Notes under the pieces: model-generated
What the model was told of the DNA's origin: nothing
What the model saw: only the letters and a program-made list of their open reading frames with translations
The model's database searches: none
Translations under genes and position numbers: made by a program
Assembly (NCBI RefSeq): GCF_041821145.1
Contig: NZ_JBGUBC010000011.1
Span: forward strand, 1-64,000
Source of the DNA: Halopenitus sp041821145
GTDB taxonomy: Archaea > Halobacteriota > Halobacteria > Halobacteriales > Haloferacaceae
Length of the DNA: 64,000 bases
Reading direction: 5' to 3'
Part shown: positions 1 to 7,022 of the stretch, in pieces
How positions within the stretch are numbered: position 1 is the first letter of the stretch
Layout: every line of letters begins with the position of its first letter

Positions 1-62
1 GACGAATCGGGAATAGGATTTTACCATGGCCCTCCGTCTGCTTCCGGAGAGGGACGATAGCT

Positions 63-1166
63 ATGGAAATAACGGACATAGAAACGGTACCGTACGGCAT
101 CCCCGTCAGGAAGTTCGTCGACTCCTACACCGAATTCGACCGTTCGAAGGCGGTCCTCGTGAAGATCCACACCGACACGGGTCACCTGGGTATCGGGGAG
201 GCATGTGCGTTAGAGCCCGAATTTTATGGGGAGACGCTTGAATCGATAACGTCGAAAATTCAAAACTACATCGCTCCCGCCATCATCGGAGCGGACCCAC
301 GAAACATCGGTCGGATCATGATGCTGGTCGATCAAGAGTTAGCTCGTGTGACGTGTGTGAAGGAAGGAATAGATCTCGCGCTTCATGATTTGGTGGGAAA
401 AATACTGGACGTCCCTGCGTATCAACTTCTGGGTGGACGGTTCAGAGACGAAGTGAGAGTTGCGGCCGAAATCGGGTGTGATACCCCGGAAGAGATGGCC
501 GAAAACGCACTCGATCTGCTCGAACGCGGGATTTCAGTGATAAAGCTCAAGGGATCTAACAACCCGGATTTGGACATCGATCGGATCCGGGCCGTCCGCA
601 ACGCGGTGGGCGAGGACATCCCCTTACGACTCGATCCGAACGCAGCCTGGAATACAATGACCACTATTCGCGTCATGCGGGCGGTCGAGGAATGTCACCT
701 CCAGTACATCGAACAGCCGATTCCAACGGGTGATTTCAAAGGGCTTGCACATATTCGGAGCAATATCGAAAGCCCCGTGATGGCAGATGAGAGTATTTGG
801 ACGCGAGAGGACGCCGTGAAATTATACGAGTATGAGGCTGCAGATCTCCTGAACTTGAAAATTGCGAAGACGTGCGGGTTACACCGAGGCAAACAAATCG
901 AAGCCGTTGCTGAGGCCATCGGAATGCCATGTGTTGCAGGAACCGAACTAGAACCGGGGATTTCGTCAGTGGCAAAGATCCATTTCGCGGCGTCGATGAA
1001 AAATCACCCCTTAGCGAGCGAATTCACGGAACTCTCCCAGTTGGACGGAACGATACTTTCCGAACCACTTCAGGTGAAAGACGGTACACTTGAGGTCCCT
1101 GACGGACCCGGATTCGGCGTCGAAATAGACGACGATCGGGTACACGAATACGCCATCGACGTCTGA
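63..1166 (+). CDS. Enolase-superfamily enzyme, muconate-lactonizing (MLE) subgroup
   Basis: The 367-residue protein has the mandelate racemase/muconate lactonizing fold: an N-terminal capping domain (about 1-125) and a TIM barrel. Visible catalytic set: K161-x-K163 (in VIKLKG), D191 and N193 (LDPN), E217 (YIEQP), D242-E243 (ADES) and a lysine near 266-269 (LKIAK). The KxK pair plus a second barrel lysine is the MLE-subgroup pattern, so metal-dependent proton abstraction next to a carboxylate is expected. The substrate cannot be read: cycloisomerase, racemase/epimerase and dehydratase all remain possible. The ATG is preceded by a purine-rich stretch (GGAGAGG near 46-52). A relic of a different enolase-superfamily gene lies about 2 kb downstream, so this may be what is left of a sugar-acid or aromatic catabolic locus whose other genes lie before the window. 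Confidence 0.9.
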   Translation: MEITDIETVPYGIPVRKFVDSYTEFDRSKAVLVKIHTDTGHLGIGEACALEPEFYGETLESITSKIQNYIAPAIIGADPRNIGRIMMLVDQELARVTCVKEGIDLALHDLVGKILDVPAYQLLGGRFRDEVRVAAEIGCDTPEEMAENALDLLERGISVIKLKGSNNPDLDIDRIRAVRNAVGEDIPLRLDPNAAWNTMTTIRVMRAVEECHLQYIEQPIPTGDFKGLAHIRSNIESPVMADESIWTREDAVKLYEYEAADLLNLKIAKTCGLHRGKQIEAVAEAIGMPCVAGTELEPGISSVAKIHFAASMKNHPLASEFTELSQLDGTILSEPLQVKDGTLEVPDGPGFGVEIDDDRVHEYAIDV

Positions 1167-1173
1167 TCCGTTC

Positions 1174-1755
1174 TTACCCGTCTTCGTACTCAATGGTGAT
1201 CCCTTCAGGGACGGGCTGAAGGACGTAAGTCCCCGTCTGGCCGCGTTTGACTGGGGTGAAATCGGCAGTGAATACCGTCCGAGTGTCTTCGCGGACATCG
1301 AACTGTTGGGTAAACGTGAGCGGTGCCTCCCCTGGCACTTCGACAGTTACCGACTCACCGTCTTCGAGGGTCGCGTCGACGCCGTCGGTATCCAACTGGA
1401 GGAATTCATACGTCGAGGCTTCGAGTTCCCGCTCGTCGACTAACTGGGTGGTTTCCCCCTGTAGCTCAACGAGATCAACCGTCTGGGGCTCGTCGTACTC
1501 GTGATAGTCGCGATCAGCGGGATCTTCGTCTGCATCCGCTCCGGATTCGGCACCCTCGGGACCGAGCCACATGCCGACGATGGTGACGAGACACGACTCG
1601 AAGTCGGCAATGTCGCCCGGTTGGTCCGTCACCCGTGTGGCGAGCGTCCCGGTCGAATCGCCGCCGAGACATCCGGCTAGGCCGATCATGCCTGCCGTTG
1701 CGGCTCCCGTTGCTGTGATGTACGTGCGTCTATTGATTGTTGTATTATTATTCAT
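1174..1755 (-). CDS. Tat lipoprotein with DUF4382-like domain
   Basis: The 193-residue protein starts with a twin-arginine motif (RR at 9-10), a hydrophobic stretch and a lipobox ending in Cys29 (LAGC), so it should be exported folded by Tat and anchored by lipid. The mature part begins VTDQPGDI and continues as a beta-rich domain, resembling the DUF4382 family of archaeal and bacterial surface proteins; the function is unknown. An upstream TTG at 1767 is in frame, but I chose ATG 1755 because a weak TATA-like element (GTAAAAC, about 1781-1787 on this strand) would place the transcript start almost at this ATG. It converges with the MLE enzyme, with only 7 bases between stop codons. The middle (about 66-87) is an Asp/Glu-rich loop typical of halophilic exoproteins. 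Confidence 0.85.
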   Translation of the reverse strand: MNNNTTINRRTYITATGAATAGMIGLAGCLGGDSTGTLATRVTDQPGDIADFESCLVTIVGMWLGPEGAESGADADEDPADRDYHEYDEPQTVDLVELQGETTQLVDERELEASTYEFLQLDTDGVDATLEDGESVTVEVPGEAPLTFTQQFDVREDTRTVFTADFTPVKRGQTGTYVLQPVPEGITIEYEDG

Positions 1756-1791
1756 AATTTGTCTCAATAACGTTGGCGCGTTTTACGCTAG

Positions 1792-2406
1792 TTAGGCCGT
1801 CTCTTCGTCGTTCTCGTCAGTTTCCTCGTCGGCCTCGTCGTCGTTCTCGTCGGCCTCGTCGTCAGCCTCGTCATCGTTCTCGTCGGCCTCGTCGTCAGCC
1901 TCGTCATCGTTCTCGTCGGCCTCGTCGTCAGCCTCGTCATCGTTCTCGTCAGCCTCGTCGTCAGCCTCGTCGTCAGCCTCGTCGTCAGCCTCGTCGTCAG
2001 CCTCGTCGTCGACCTCGTCGTCACTATTGTCCTCTGAGAGTAACTCGCTCAACGATTCCCCAAGATTGTCGATGGATCCGTTATGGAACGACTCGATGGT
2101 TTCGTGGATTTCGCTCACGTGGTCGGGAGTCTGCTCGGGGAGCCCATCACCCGGTCCGACACTACCCGCGTTATCAGGTCGGTCGTCAGCATTTCCAGGG
2201 TGTTTCTCGTGGCTCTCACTTGCATTAGTTTCGTTGCCGTTGTATTCGTCGCTGGCGTTCTCGTCAGATTCGTCGCTGGCGTTCTCGTGTGCATCCGTCG
2301 CGTTCTGGGCTGCTTGATCGGCCGGGCTGGCAGCACCGAGTGCTGCAACACCGCCAATCAGAAGCATCGTTGCGATCGCAACCGTGATGAGTTGTTTTGC
2401 TCTCAT
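1792..2406 (-). CDS. Secreted poly-acidic repeat protein
   Basis: The 204-residue protein has a cleavable-looking Sec signal peptide (Arg-Lys, then a 20-residue hydrophobic stretch ending GAASPA). An Asn/Ser/Glu-rich region with several possible N-glycosylation sequons (for example NAT, NAS, NET) follows. The last 75 or so residues are almost only Asp, Glu and Ala, first in a 4-residue period (DEAD) and then in an 11-residue period (ENDDEADDEAD). No catalytic domain, lipobox or C-terminal membrane anchor is seen. I chose ATG 2406 rather than 2421 because a TTTAT box lies about 27 bases upstream. It may bind cations or coat the surface, but that is inference; no family is recognised. Confidence 0.7.
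   Translation of the reverse strand: MRAKQLITVAIATMLLIGGVAALGAASPADQAAQNATDAHENASDESDENASDEYNGNETNASESHEKHPGNADDRPDNAGSVGPGDGLPEQTPDHVSEIHETIESFHNGSIDNLGESLSELLSEDNSDDEVDDEADDEADDEADDEADDEADENDDEADDEADENDDEADDEADENDDEADDEADENDDEADEETDENDEETA
1801..2019. repeat. Tandem coding repeat (12-bp and 33-bp periods)
   Basis: The top strand is built from near-identical copies of GTCGTCAGCCTC-type units, 12 bp apart, which then change to a 33-bp higher-order unit containing GTCATCGTTCTCGTC. It encodes the acidic tail of the secreted protein on the minus strand. The strand asymmetry (pyrimidine-rich top strand) and near identity of copies point to recent expansion by slippage or recombination. Copy number is likely to vary between strains. 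Confidence 0.85.
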
Positions 2407-2421
2407 TGCATCTGATATCAC

Positions 2422-3040
2422 GGACAGCCACGGTGATAAAGAGGTGAAATTCTCAAACAGAATATAGGCAATTGAACGCCTTTATCCCACGATTAAGCGG
2501 GATTAACTCGAGTGAAAGATTCCGAGTATCTGTATTCAGTCACCCACCCCCGACCTGTTCACGATCCAGCGGTGTGTCCGATTTCACCGCCAGATAGCAC
2601 ACCGTGGCAGTCCTCGCGCGCGACGAGGTATCACGTTTCCTCGTCGATCACCAGGGGACCTATCGTCGCTGTCTCCCCGGCTCAGAGAAACACGCGTCGG
2701 GACTCCACAACCGGTTCACGGCGTCTGCCGACCAACTCCTGCCCGCTTCATTTGTTATTGTCGGACGGGACCGCTTCGAAAGACGATCGACCGATTCTGT
2801 GTCCTCTCGGATCGCTGTTTTGTTCGGCCCGGTTCGTCGGTCCACTCGACGAACTCGCCGTCTTCAACTTCGGCCGTCAAGGATGGCGTCGGCCGGCCGG
2901 GCCATTTTGAGCAGAATGCTTTTCCACTATCCGCATATCGGCAGGTATGAGACTCATAAGCACGATCTGATCCGTCGAAACCCGACATTGCGATGCGGGA
3001 TGGCGTAACTACCCAGTCCACATTCCACCAGCTCAGGTGA
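2422..3040. other. 620-bp stretch without a supportable gene
   Basis: Several short overlapping open frames exist on both strands, but none has a recognisable domain, a good start or sustained haloarchaeal composition. One minus-strand frame (about 2760-2920) reads as an acidic protein-like stretch (AEVEDGEFVEWTDEPG) and then breaks up, so this may be decayed coding sequence. It ends at the broken enolase-superfamily gene, consistent with one degenerate block. Confidence 0.5.
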
Positions 3041-3343
3041 AGCGGTTGTCCCGCACGAGTCGTTCGTGCCCTTCAGGAGCAGGCGATGGACGTCGTCATT
3101 GTCGACGTACTCTGGAACGGCATCCAGCAAACCACGAAGATCGCGTCCATGAACGCACACTGGGCGGCGGCCGTACCCAACCTTCGTATCATGGAGACCG
3201 ACATCGAGCGACTCCCGTGGGACGACGACGTGTTCACCACGGCTCCCGACTATCAGAACGGAAAACTGCAGTTACCCGACGATCCTGGGTGGGAGTGTGA
3301 ACCCGATGAGGCGGCGCTTGAAGAACATCCGTCGAGTTCGTGA
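3041..3343 (+). pseudogene. Truncated enolase-superfamily dehydratase (C-terminal relic)
   Basis: The translation from about 3041 gives a run ending VDVVIVDVLWNGI, the seventh barrel strand of mandelate-racemase-type acid-sugar dehydratases. It then jumps from KIASM directly into NAHWAAAVPNLRIMETDI and the family's C-terminal capping segment (PWDDD, NGKLQLPDDPGW). In intact relatives about 20 residues containing a conserved PHN stand between these two parts, so an in-frame internal deletion is likely. The N-terminal domain and most of the barrel are missing, and a stop lies just upstream (3038-3040). It cannot be an active enzyme. Family assignment is by recalled motifs; the original substrate is unknown. 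Confidence 0.75.
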
Positions 3344-3441
3344 TCCGTGAGACGTGTACCGTGACTTTGATTCTCATCCATGGGAAACACCCACACGCTA
3401 TATGAGGCTGTACGTCCTTTTCCTAGCAGAGGTGATCTTCA

Positions 3442-3777
3442 ATGGCCAACGAAGCAGAAGAACTCGAGACGTTCAAATCCGATATGCGCGAATTTGCCGA
3501 GCAAGCACCGGCTATCAATAACTTCCTGGGCTATGTTGAGTCGGCCGAAGAACCGGAGACGCTCGATCGGAAGACGAAGGAGTTGATGTCGCTCGCGATC
3601 GGGGTCGTCGTCCGATGCGAACCGTGTATCCTCTGGCACACGGACGCCGCACTCAAGGCGGGAGCGACTCCAGAAGAGGTCGACGACGCGTTGAAAGTTG
3701 CCGTCGCCATGGGCGGTGGCCCGGCATTGGCGTACGCGACGAAAGCCCATCAGATCCTACTCTCACTGGCGGAGTAG
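3442..3777 (+). CDS. AhpD-like / carboxymuconolactone decarboxylase family protein
   Basis: The 111-residue all-helical protein contains the family core: a CxxC pair (RCEPC, about 58-61) followed four residues later by His (ILWH), then GATPEEVDDAL and an Ala/Gly-rich last helix. In AhpD relatives the two cysteines and the histidine form a thiol-based peroxidase or disulfide-reductase centre; members of this small subfamily often lack a proven substrate. The start is well supported by AGAGGTGATC at 3426-3435, nearly the full anti-Shine-Dalgarno complement, six bases before ATG. A TATA-like GCTATATG (3398-3404) precedes it. It stands alone after the dehydratase relic. Confidence 0.85.
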   Translation: MANEAEELETFKSDMREFAEQAPAINNFLGYVESAEEPETLDRKTKELMSLAIGVVVRCEPCILWHTDAALKAGATPEEVDDALKVAVAMGGGPALAYATKAHQILLSLAE

Positions 3778-3857
3778 TCTCGGCTGCAGACTCACGCTGA
3801 CTTCACTACCTCAACGGCCCGTTGTGAAACGGAATCACGGAGCGCCGATACGATTCC

Positions 3858-3889
3858 ACGTAGCGTGGCTGTTTCCTGTGCAGCTACGT
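3858..3889 (+). terminator. Inverted repeat after the AhpD-like gene
   Basis: ACGTAGC (3858-3864) and GCTACGT (3883-3889) form a perfect 7-bp stem with an 18-base loop, about 80 bases after the AhpD-like stop codon. It may be a transcript-end hairpin, but no clear T-run follows and the function is uncertain. Confidence 0.3.
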
Positions 3890-3921
3890 CTAGAAAAGGG
3901 ATTTCAACAAAGGAAGTATTT

Positions 3922-3934
3922 TTTTATATAAATA
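3922..3934 (+). promoter_or_regulatory. TATA promoter of the winged-helix gene
   Basis: The run TTTTATATAAATA sits with its centre about 27 bases before ATG 3954, which predicts a leaderless mRNA. It lies in the most AT-rich part of the window. Confidence 0.6.
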
Positions 3935-3953
3935 GAGTCGGATACGCCAACAA

Positions 3954-4307
3954 ATGGCAATACCAGACTGGCTCTGGCCCACTGATGACTCGCACGATAT
4001 CGAAGTTCAGGACGTTGATGACACTCTGAGTGCGTCTGAAATTGAAACCGTCACCAACCTCTTTGAAACGCTCTCAAACCCGATTCGTCTGGAGATCCTC
4101 ACGTCGCTATACAACCAGACCGAGCCGATTTCCTATACGGAACTCCGGGAATCAACGTCAATTGAAGACAAAGGGCGATTCAACTATCATCTCCGTCAAC
4201 TAAACCAACTTATTCGAAATCACGAAGGAAAATATACCCTCACTCAACGCGGTGACGATCTTCTAGAGAACGTACTTACTGAAGAGCAGATCCGCCAGTA
4301 CAAATGA
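3954..4307 (+). CDS. ArsR-like winged-helix transcription regulator
   Basis: The 117-residue protein has a short N-terminal arm and then a helix-turn-helix domain of the haloarchaeal ArsR-like type: ETLSNPIRLEIL (about 40-52) is the signature first helix, SYTELRESTSI the recognition unit, FNYHLRQL the next helix and KYTLTQRGDDLL the wing. No metal-binding cysteines are present, so it is not a classic ArsR metal sensor. Its codon and base composition are clearly more AT-rich than neighbouring genes, which suggests recent acquisition. The divergent-free, same-strand position just before azlCD and the inverted repeat at the azlCD promoter make local regulation plausible (inference). Confidence 0.8.
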   Translation: MAIPDWLWPTDDSHDIEVQDVDDTLSASEIETVTNLFETLSNPIRLEILTSLYNQTEPISYTELRESTSIEDKGRFNYHLRQLNQLIRNHEGKYTLTQRGDDLLENVLTEEQIRQYK

Positions 4308-4330
4308 ACTACTCCGAGAGCAAGTGATTC

Positions 4331-4349
4331 GAGACGCCTTTGGCATCTC
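4331..4349 (+). terminator. Hairpin after the winged-helix gene
   Basis: GAGACGCC-TTT-GGCATCTC can fold with one C-A mismatch, 24 bases after the stop of the winged-helix gene. It may end that transcript; no T-tract follows, so confidence is low. Confidence 0.3.
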
Positions 4350-4402
4350 GTTATTGTGAAATCCCTGATTCCGTCCGCTCCTGAGGCATTCGCCGTGTAC
4401 AT

Positions 4403-4437
4403 CTATAACGGCCCCTCAAGGAGAAACCTGTTTCTCC
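4403..4437 (+). promoter_or_regulatory. azlCD promoter with perfect inverted repeat (possible operator)
   Basis: CTATAA at 4403-4408 would place a transcript start near 4432. A perfect inverted repeat, GGAGAAA (4420-4426), CCTG, TTTCTCC (4431-4437), covers that start point. A repressor bound there would block transcription, and the winged-helix gene just upstream is the obvious candidate. The leader would be about 95 bases and includes GGAGG at 4515-4519 before the azlC ATG, so this operon is leadered, unlike most genes here. Confidence 0.45.
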
Positions 4438-4525
4438 GAGCCTTTAGGGAATTTCATCGCTTCATAGCAGTCGTGACTGTCCGGGTCTCGACTACCGATC
4501 CTCGAAGTGTAACGGAGGCAAAACG

Positions 4526-5263
4526 ATGAACAGCGAATCACCTGATTCGTCACACAGCGCGAAGGATTCGGAAGAACCAGCGATGCAGTTTTCAGCGGAA
4601 GGTGTACGAAACGGGTTTATCGAGGGTACTCCTGTTGCTTTCGGTGTCGCCGGATACGGCATCGTCTTCGGAGTGCTTGCCAATCAGGCCGGATTAAGCA
4701 TCACTGAAGCCGCGCTGATGAGCGGGACTGTGCTCGCAGGAGCAGCGCAGCTAATTGCCATCGAATTGTGGGAGACGCCGATACCAGTAGTGGCCGTTAT
4801 CGGGACGGCGTTCATCGTCAATCTTCGATACGTGCTTATGGGTGCAGCGCTACGACCGTGGTTTCGCCAGCTCTCACCGTTGAAAGCCTATGGGAGCGTC
4901 TTCTTCACAGCAGATGAAAACTGGGCACTCACGATGGGAAAGCTCAAATCCGGGAGTCAACAGGGAGCGTATCTCCTCGGAAGCGGACTTGCTATCTGGT
5001 TGTTCTGGATACTCGCCACAGTTATCGGTGCAGTCGCAGGGGGAAGAATCGGTGAGCCATCACAATACGGGCTTGACTTTGTTCTCACAGCCATCTTTAT
5101 TGCGATCGCAGTTGGGCTCTGGGAAGGCCGATCTAGTGTGCATCCTTGGATGACTGCCGGTATTGTCGCAATCCTGACTGCGCAGTATCTGCCCGGACGC
5201 TGGTACATCCTTCTTGGCGGAGTTGCGGGCAGTCTTGTGGAGGTGGTTCGATTTGAACAGTAA
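4526..5263 (+). CDS. azlC: AzlC family branched-chain amino acid exporter, large subunit
   Basis: The 245-residue integral membrane protein has the AzlC signature: FIEGTPVAFGVAGYGIVFG in the first membrane region, a LMSGTVLAGAAQLIAIELW segment, then NLRYVLMGAALRPW, and several more membrane spans to the C-terminus. With AzlD it should form a two-subunit permease that exports branched-chain amino acids or analogues from the cell. GGAGG at 4515-4519 lies six bases before ATG. The last codons overlap azlD by 11 bases. The N-terminal 25 residues are a polar cytoplasmic tail rich in Ser and acidic residues. Confidence 0.92.
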   Translation: MNSESPDSSHSAKDSEEPAMQFSAEGVRNGFIEGTPVAFGVAGYGIVFGVLANQAGLSITEAALMSGTVLAGAAQLIAIELWETPIPVVAVIGTAFIVNLRYVLMGAALRPWFRQLSPLKAYGSVFFTADENWALTMGKLKSGSQQGAYLLGSGLAIWLFWILATVIGAVAGGRIGEPSQYGLDFVLTAIFIAIAVGLWEGRSSVHPWMTAGIVAILTAQYLPGRWYILLGGVAGSLVEVVRFEQ

Positions 5264-5567
5264 CCTGCAACTGGATCCCCTCGTCGTTGCAGTCATACTG
5301 GGAATGAGTATTGTGACCTATGCCACGAAAGCAGGCGGATTATGGCTTCTGAGCCGGATCGAAGTGTCAGAGAGAATCGAATCTGGACTGGAGATATTAC
5401 CGGGGACGATCATCATCTCGATCCTCGGCCCCGAATTGACCAGTGGCGATCCTCCAGAATGGAGTGCAGCGGCAGTTGTCCTGTTCGTGATGTGGCGCAC
5501 CGAAAACGTGTTCCTCTCACTTCTCTCCGGTATTGGAACCGTCCTGTTACTCCGAAACCTAGTATAG
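5253..5567 (+). CDS. azlD: AzlD family exporter subunit, TTG start
   Basis: The 104-residue protein has four hydrophobic segments and the AzlD pattern (VTYATKAGGLWLLSR, ILPGTIIISILGPEL). The open frame continues upstream to an ATG at 5214, but that would overlap azlC by 50 bases and add non-conserved residues. The TTG at 5253 has GGAGGT at 5239-5244 eight bases before it and gives the usual family length, so I take TTG as the start. Translational coupling to azlC is expected because the frames overlap by 11 bases. Confidence 0.88.
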   Translation: MNSNLQLDPLVVAVILGMSIVTYATKAGGLWLLSRIEVSERIESGLEILPGTIIISILGPELTSGDPPEWSAAAVVLFVMWRTENVFLSLLSGIGTVLLLRNLV

Positions 5568-5613
5568 CAGTCTATGTATGCCGGTCGGATAGTTCGCTTA
5601 GTACAGATCGCGT

Positions 5614-5639
5614 GCGTATCGATCGGCCGATCGTTACGC
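5614..5639. repeat. 26-bp near-perfect palindrome between azlD and ridA
   Basis: GCGTA-T-CGATCGGCCGATCG-T-TACGC is a palindrome with one T/T mismatch; the core CGATCGGCCGATCG (5620-5633) is perfect. It lies 47 bases after azlD and 40 bases before the ridA TATA box. It may be an operator for ridA or a transcript-end structure. Confidence 0.6.
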
Positions 5640-5680
5640 GAACCTCCGACCGGAGGGGTGGCGAATTTACAAACCGTAGA

Positions 5681-5687
5681 ACTATAC
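5681..5687 (+). promoter_or_regulatory. TATA box of ridA
   Basis: ACTATAC is centred about 27 bases before ATG 5711 and so predicts a leaderless transcript that starts at that codon. This supports 5711 over the internal ATG at 5729. Confidence 0.45.
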
Positions 5688-5710
5688 GACGACGGCCACT
5701 AATTCATGGT

Positions 5711-6112
5711 ATGCGTCGACGGAGCATAATGCCGGACGAACTGTACGACTCGACCGACAAACAGTACGTCCACGCCATCGTGGCCGATGGAACGCTATAC
5801 GTGTCCGGACAGATCGCCACCGATCCGGAAGGAAACGTCGTCGGAGACACCATACAGGCACAATCACGACAGGCGTTCGAGAACGTCGGTGCGATTCTCG
5901 ACGAGGTCGACCTGGGATTTGAGGACGTCGTCAAGGTCAAAAGCTTCCTCGTCGATATCCACGGGGATTACGACGAGTATAAAGCGGTTTTCGCTGACGT
6001 CTTCGACGAACCGCTCCCGTGTCACACCATGATCGGTGTCGAGGATCTCGCAACCGAAGAGCTACTCGTCGAACTCGAAATCGAGGCACCACTGCCCGCA
6101 GAACAAACGTGA
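5711..6112 (+). CDS. ridA: RidA / YjgF-like enamine deaminase family protein
   Basis: The 133-residue protein carries the family pattern: first strand RRSIMPDELYDS, then YVHAIVADGTLYVSGQIATD, QAFENVGAILDEV, DVVKVKSFLVDI and CHTMIGVEDLA near the C-terminus. RidA proteins are trimeric and hydrolyse reactive enamine/imine intermediates (2-aminoacrylate) released by PLP enzymes; many paralogues have other substrates. The usual catalytic Arg region near the C-terminus is replaced here by HTMIGVEDLATEE, so it may belong to a non-RidA subgroup. I chose ATG 5711 from the TATA spacing and because RRSIMPDELYDS matches the first strand; ATG 5729 (127 residues) is the alternative. Confidence 0.85.
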   Translation: MRRRSIMPDELYDSTDKQYVHAIVADGTLYVSGQIATDPEGNVVGDTIQAQSRQAFENVGAILDEVDLGFEDVVKVKSFLVDIHGDYDEYKAVFADVFDEPLPCHTMIGVEDLATEELLVELEIEAPLPAEQT

Positions 6113-6189
6113 ACGGGCATCTCACCCCGAACGCAGGACGGAGTCGGAACCGATGGACACACGAAGTTTTTTGACCGGGTCTCGAACGA

Positions 6190-6807
6190 ATGGGTATGGA
6201 CCCGACCCAGTGCCTCTCGCGACGTCGTCTGGTAGGCAGTCTCGGAGCCGCCGCCATGATGACCACACTGGCGGGTTGCGCCGACGACACGGACTCTCAG
6301 GCCACCGACGACACGGACTCTCAGGCCACCGACGACACGGACTCTCAGGCCACCGACGACACGGACTCTCAGGCCACCGACGACACGGACTCCCAGGCCA
6401 CCGACGACACGGACTCCCAGGCCACCGATGGCGACGACTTGGACCTCCGGGAAGCCAACGTGGTCGGCATCTCCTTCGAGGCGGAAGACGGGACGTATAC
6501 GTTCGACGTGGCGCTGCATCACGACGATGACGGTGAAGACGGATACGCGAACTGGTGGCAGGTCGAACGACTGGACGGAACGCGTCTCGGTCGGCGGGAA
6601 CTCCTGCACGCGCACTCTCAACAGCCGTTTACCCGGTCCGAGACGATCGAAATCCCTGCCGATGTGAGCTGCGTCGTCGTCCGTGGTCACGATCAGACAC
6701 ACGAATACGGGGGACTGGTGACGGTGGTGCGTCTCGATTCGGATGAGACGCGGACGATCGATCAGGGATCGGAGAAACGGTCGTTCGACACCAGTGACTG
6801 CCCCTAG
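6190..6807 (+). CDS. Tat lipoprotein with six 8-residue repeats
   Basis: The 205-residue protein has a twin-arginine signal (SRRRLVGSLG), hydrophobic stretch and lipobox ending at Cys30 (LAGC). A spacer of six identical TDSQATDD-type repeats (residues 32-79) then lifts a C-terminal beta-sandwich-like domain (about 85-205) off the membrane. That domain contains HHDDDGEDGYANWWQVE and a conserved-looking HSQQPFTRSETIEIP and VRGHDQTHEYGG; a similar domain exists in uncharacterised bacterial proteins, so it may be a binding domain, but no function is known. ATG 6196 is an equally good start. It is monocistronic. Confidence 0.8.
   Translation: MGMDPTQCLSRRRLVGSLGAAAMMTTLAGCADDTDSQATDDTDSQATDDTDSQATDDTDSQATDDTDSQATDDTDSQATDGDDLDLREANVVGISFEAEDGTYTFDVALHHDDDGEDGYANWWQVERLDGTRLGRRELLHAHSQQPFTRSETIEIPADVSCVVVRGHDQTHEYGGLVTVVRLDSDETRTIDQGSEKRSFDTSDCP
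6283..6426 (+). repeat. Six exact-length 24-bp tandem repeats
   Basis: Six in-frame 24-bp units (GACGACACGGACTCTCAGGC plus CACC) run without gaps. The first four copies are identical and the last two share one T-to-C change, which shows recent stepwise duplication. They encode the Asp/Thr/Ser spacer of the lipoprotein. Confidence 0.95.
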
Positions 6808-6945
6808 CCCGGTGTTCTCCAATGCACCCACCGGCTCTTCGAGCGTTCGACAGATCGCACCTACTGCACCCTCAGCAAACCTCACCGTTGGCGACGACCC
6901 GCCTCGACGAGAAGAGGTAGCGTTCGGCGACGATGGCTGCCGGGG

Positions 6946-6953
6946 GTTTATAT
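6946..6953 (+). promoter_or_regulatory. TATA box before glycerate kinase
   Basis: GTTTATAT predicts a transcript start near 6976, which rules out the in-frame ATG 6933 and GTG 6954. The first in-frame start after it is GTG 7023, leaving a leader of about 45 bases. A tiny 11-codon ORF from ATG 6982 lies in that leader. Confidence 0.5.
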
Positions 6954-7022
6954 GTGATCGGCGAGGATGCCCGTCGGAAGCATGACGACCACTCCGAACC
7001 CATCAGAGATGGGCTGATCACC

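Noticed and set aside
1801..2019. Possible CRISPR-like array
   Set aside because: The copies are contiguous coding repeats of 12 and 33 bp without unique spacers.
2512..3021. Several overlapping frames (132, 134 and 88 codons) in the 2.4-3.0 kb gap
   Set aside because: None has a plausible promoter, start or domain, and they contradict each other; treated as degenerate sequence.
63..5567. Integrative element covering the accessory left end
   Set aside because: No integrase, tRNA-flanked attachment repeat or conjugation gene is visible in this part, so an element cannot be supported.
6022..6885. 287-codon minus-strand frame with GGLRVRVV repeats
   Set aside because: The repeats are only the reverse reading of the 24-bp lipoprotein repeats; no start signal or domain.
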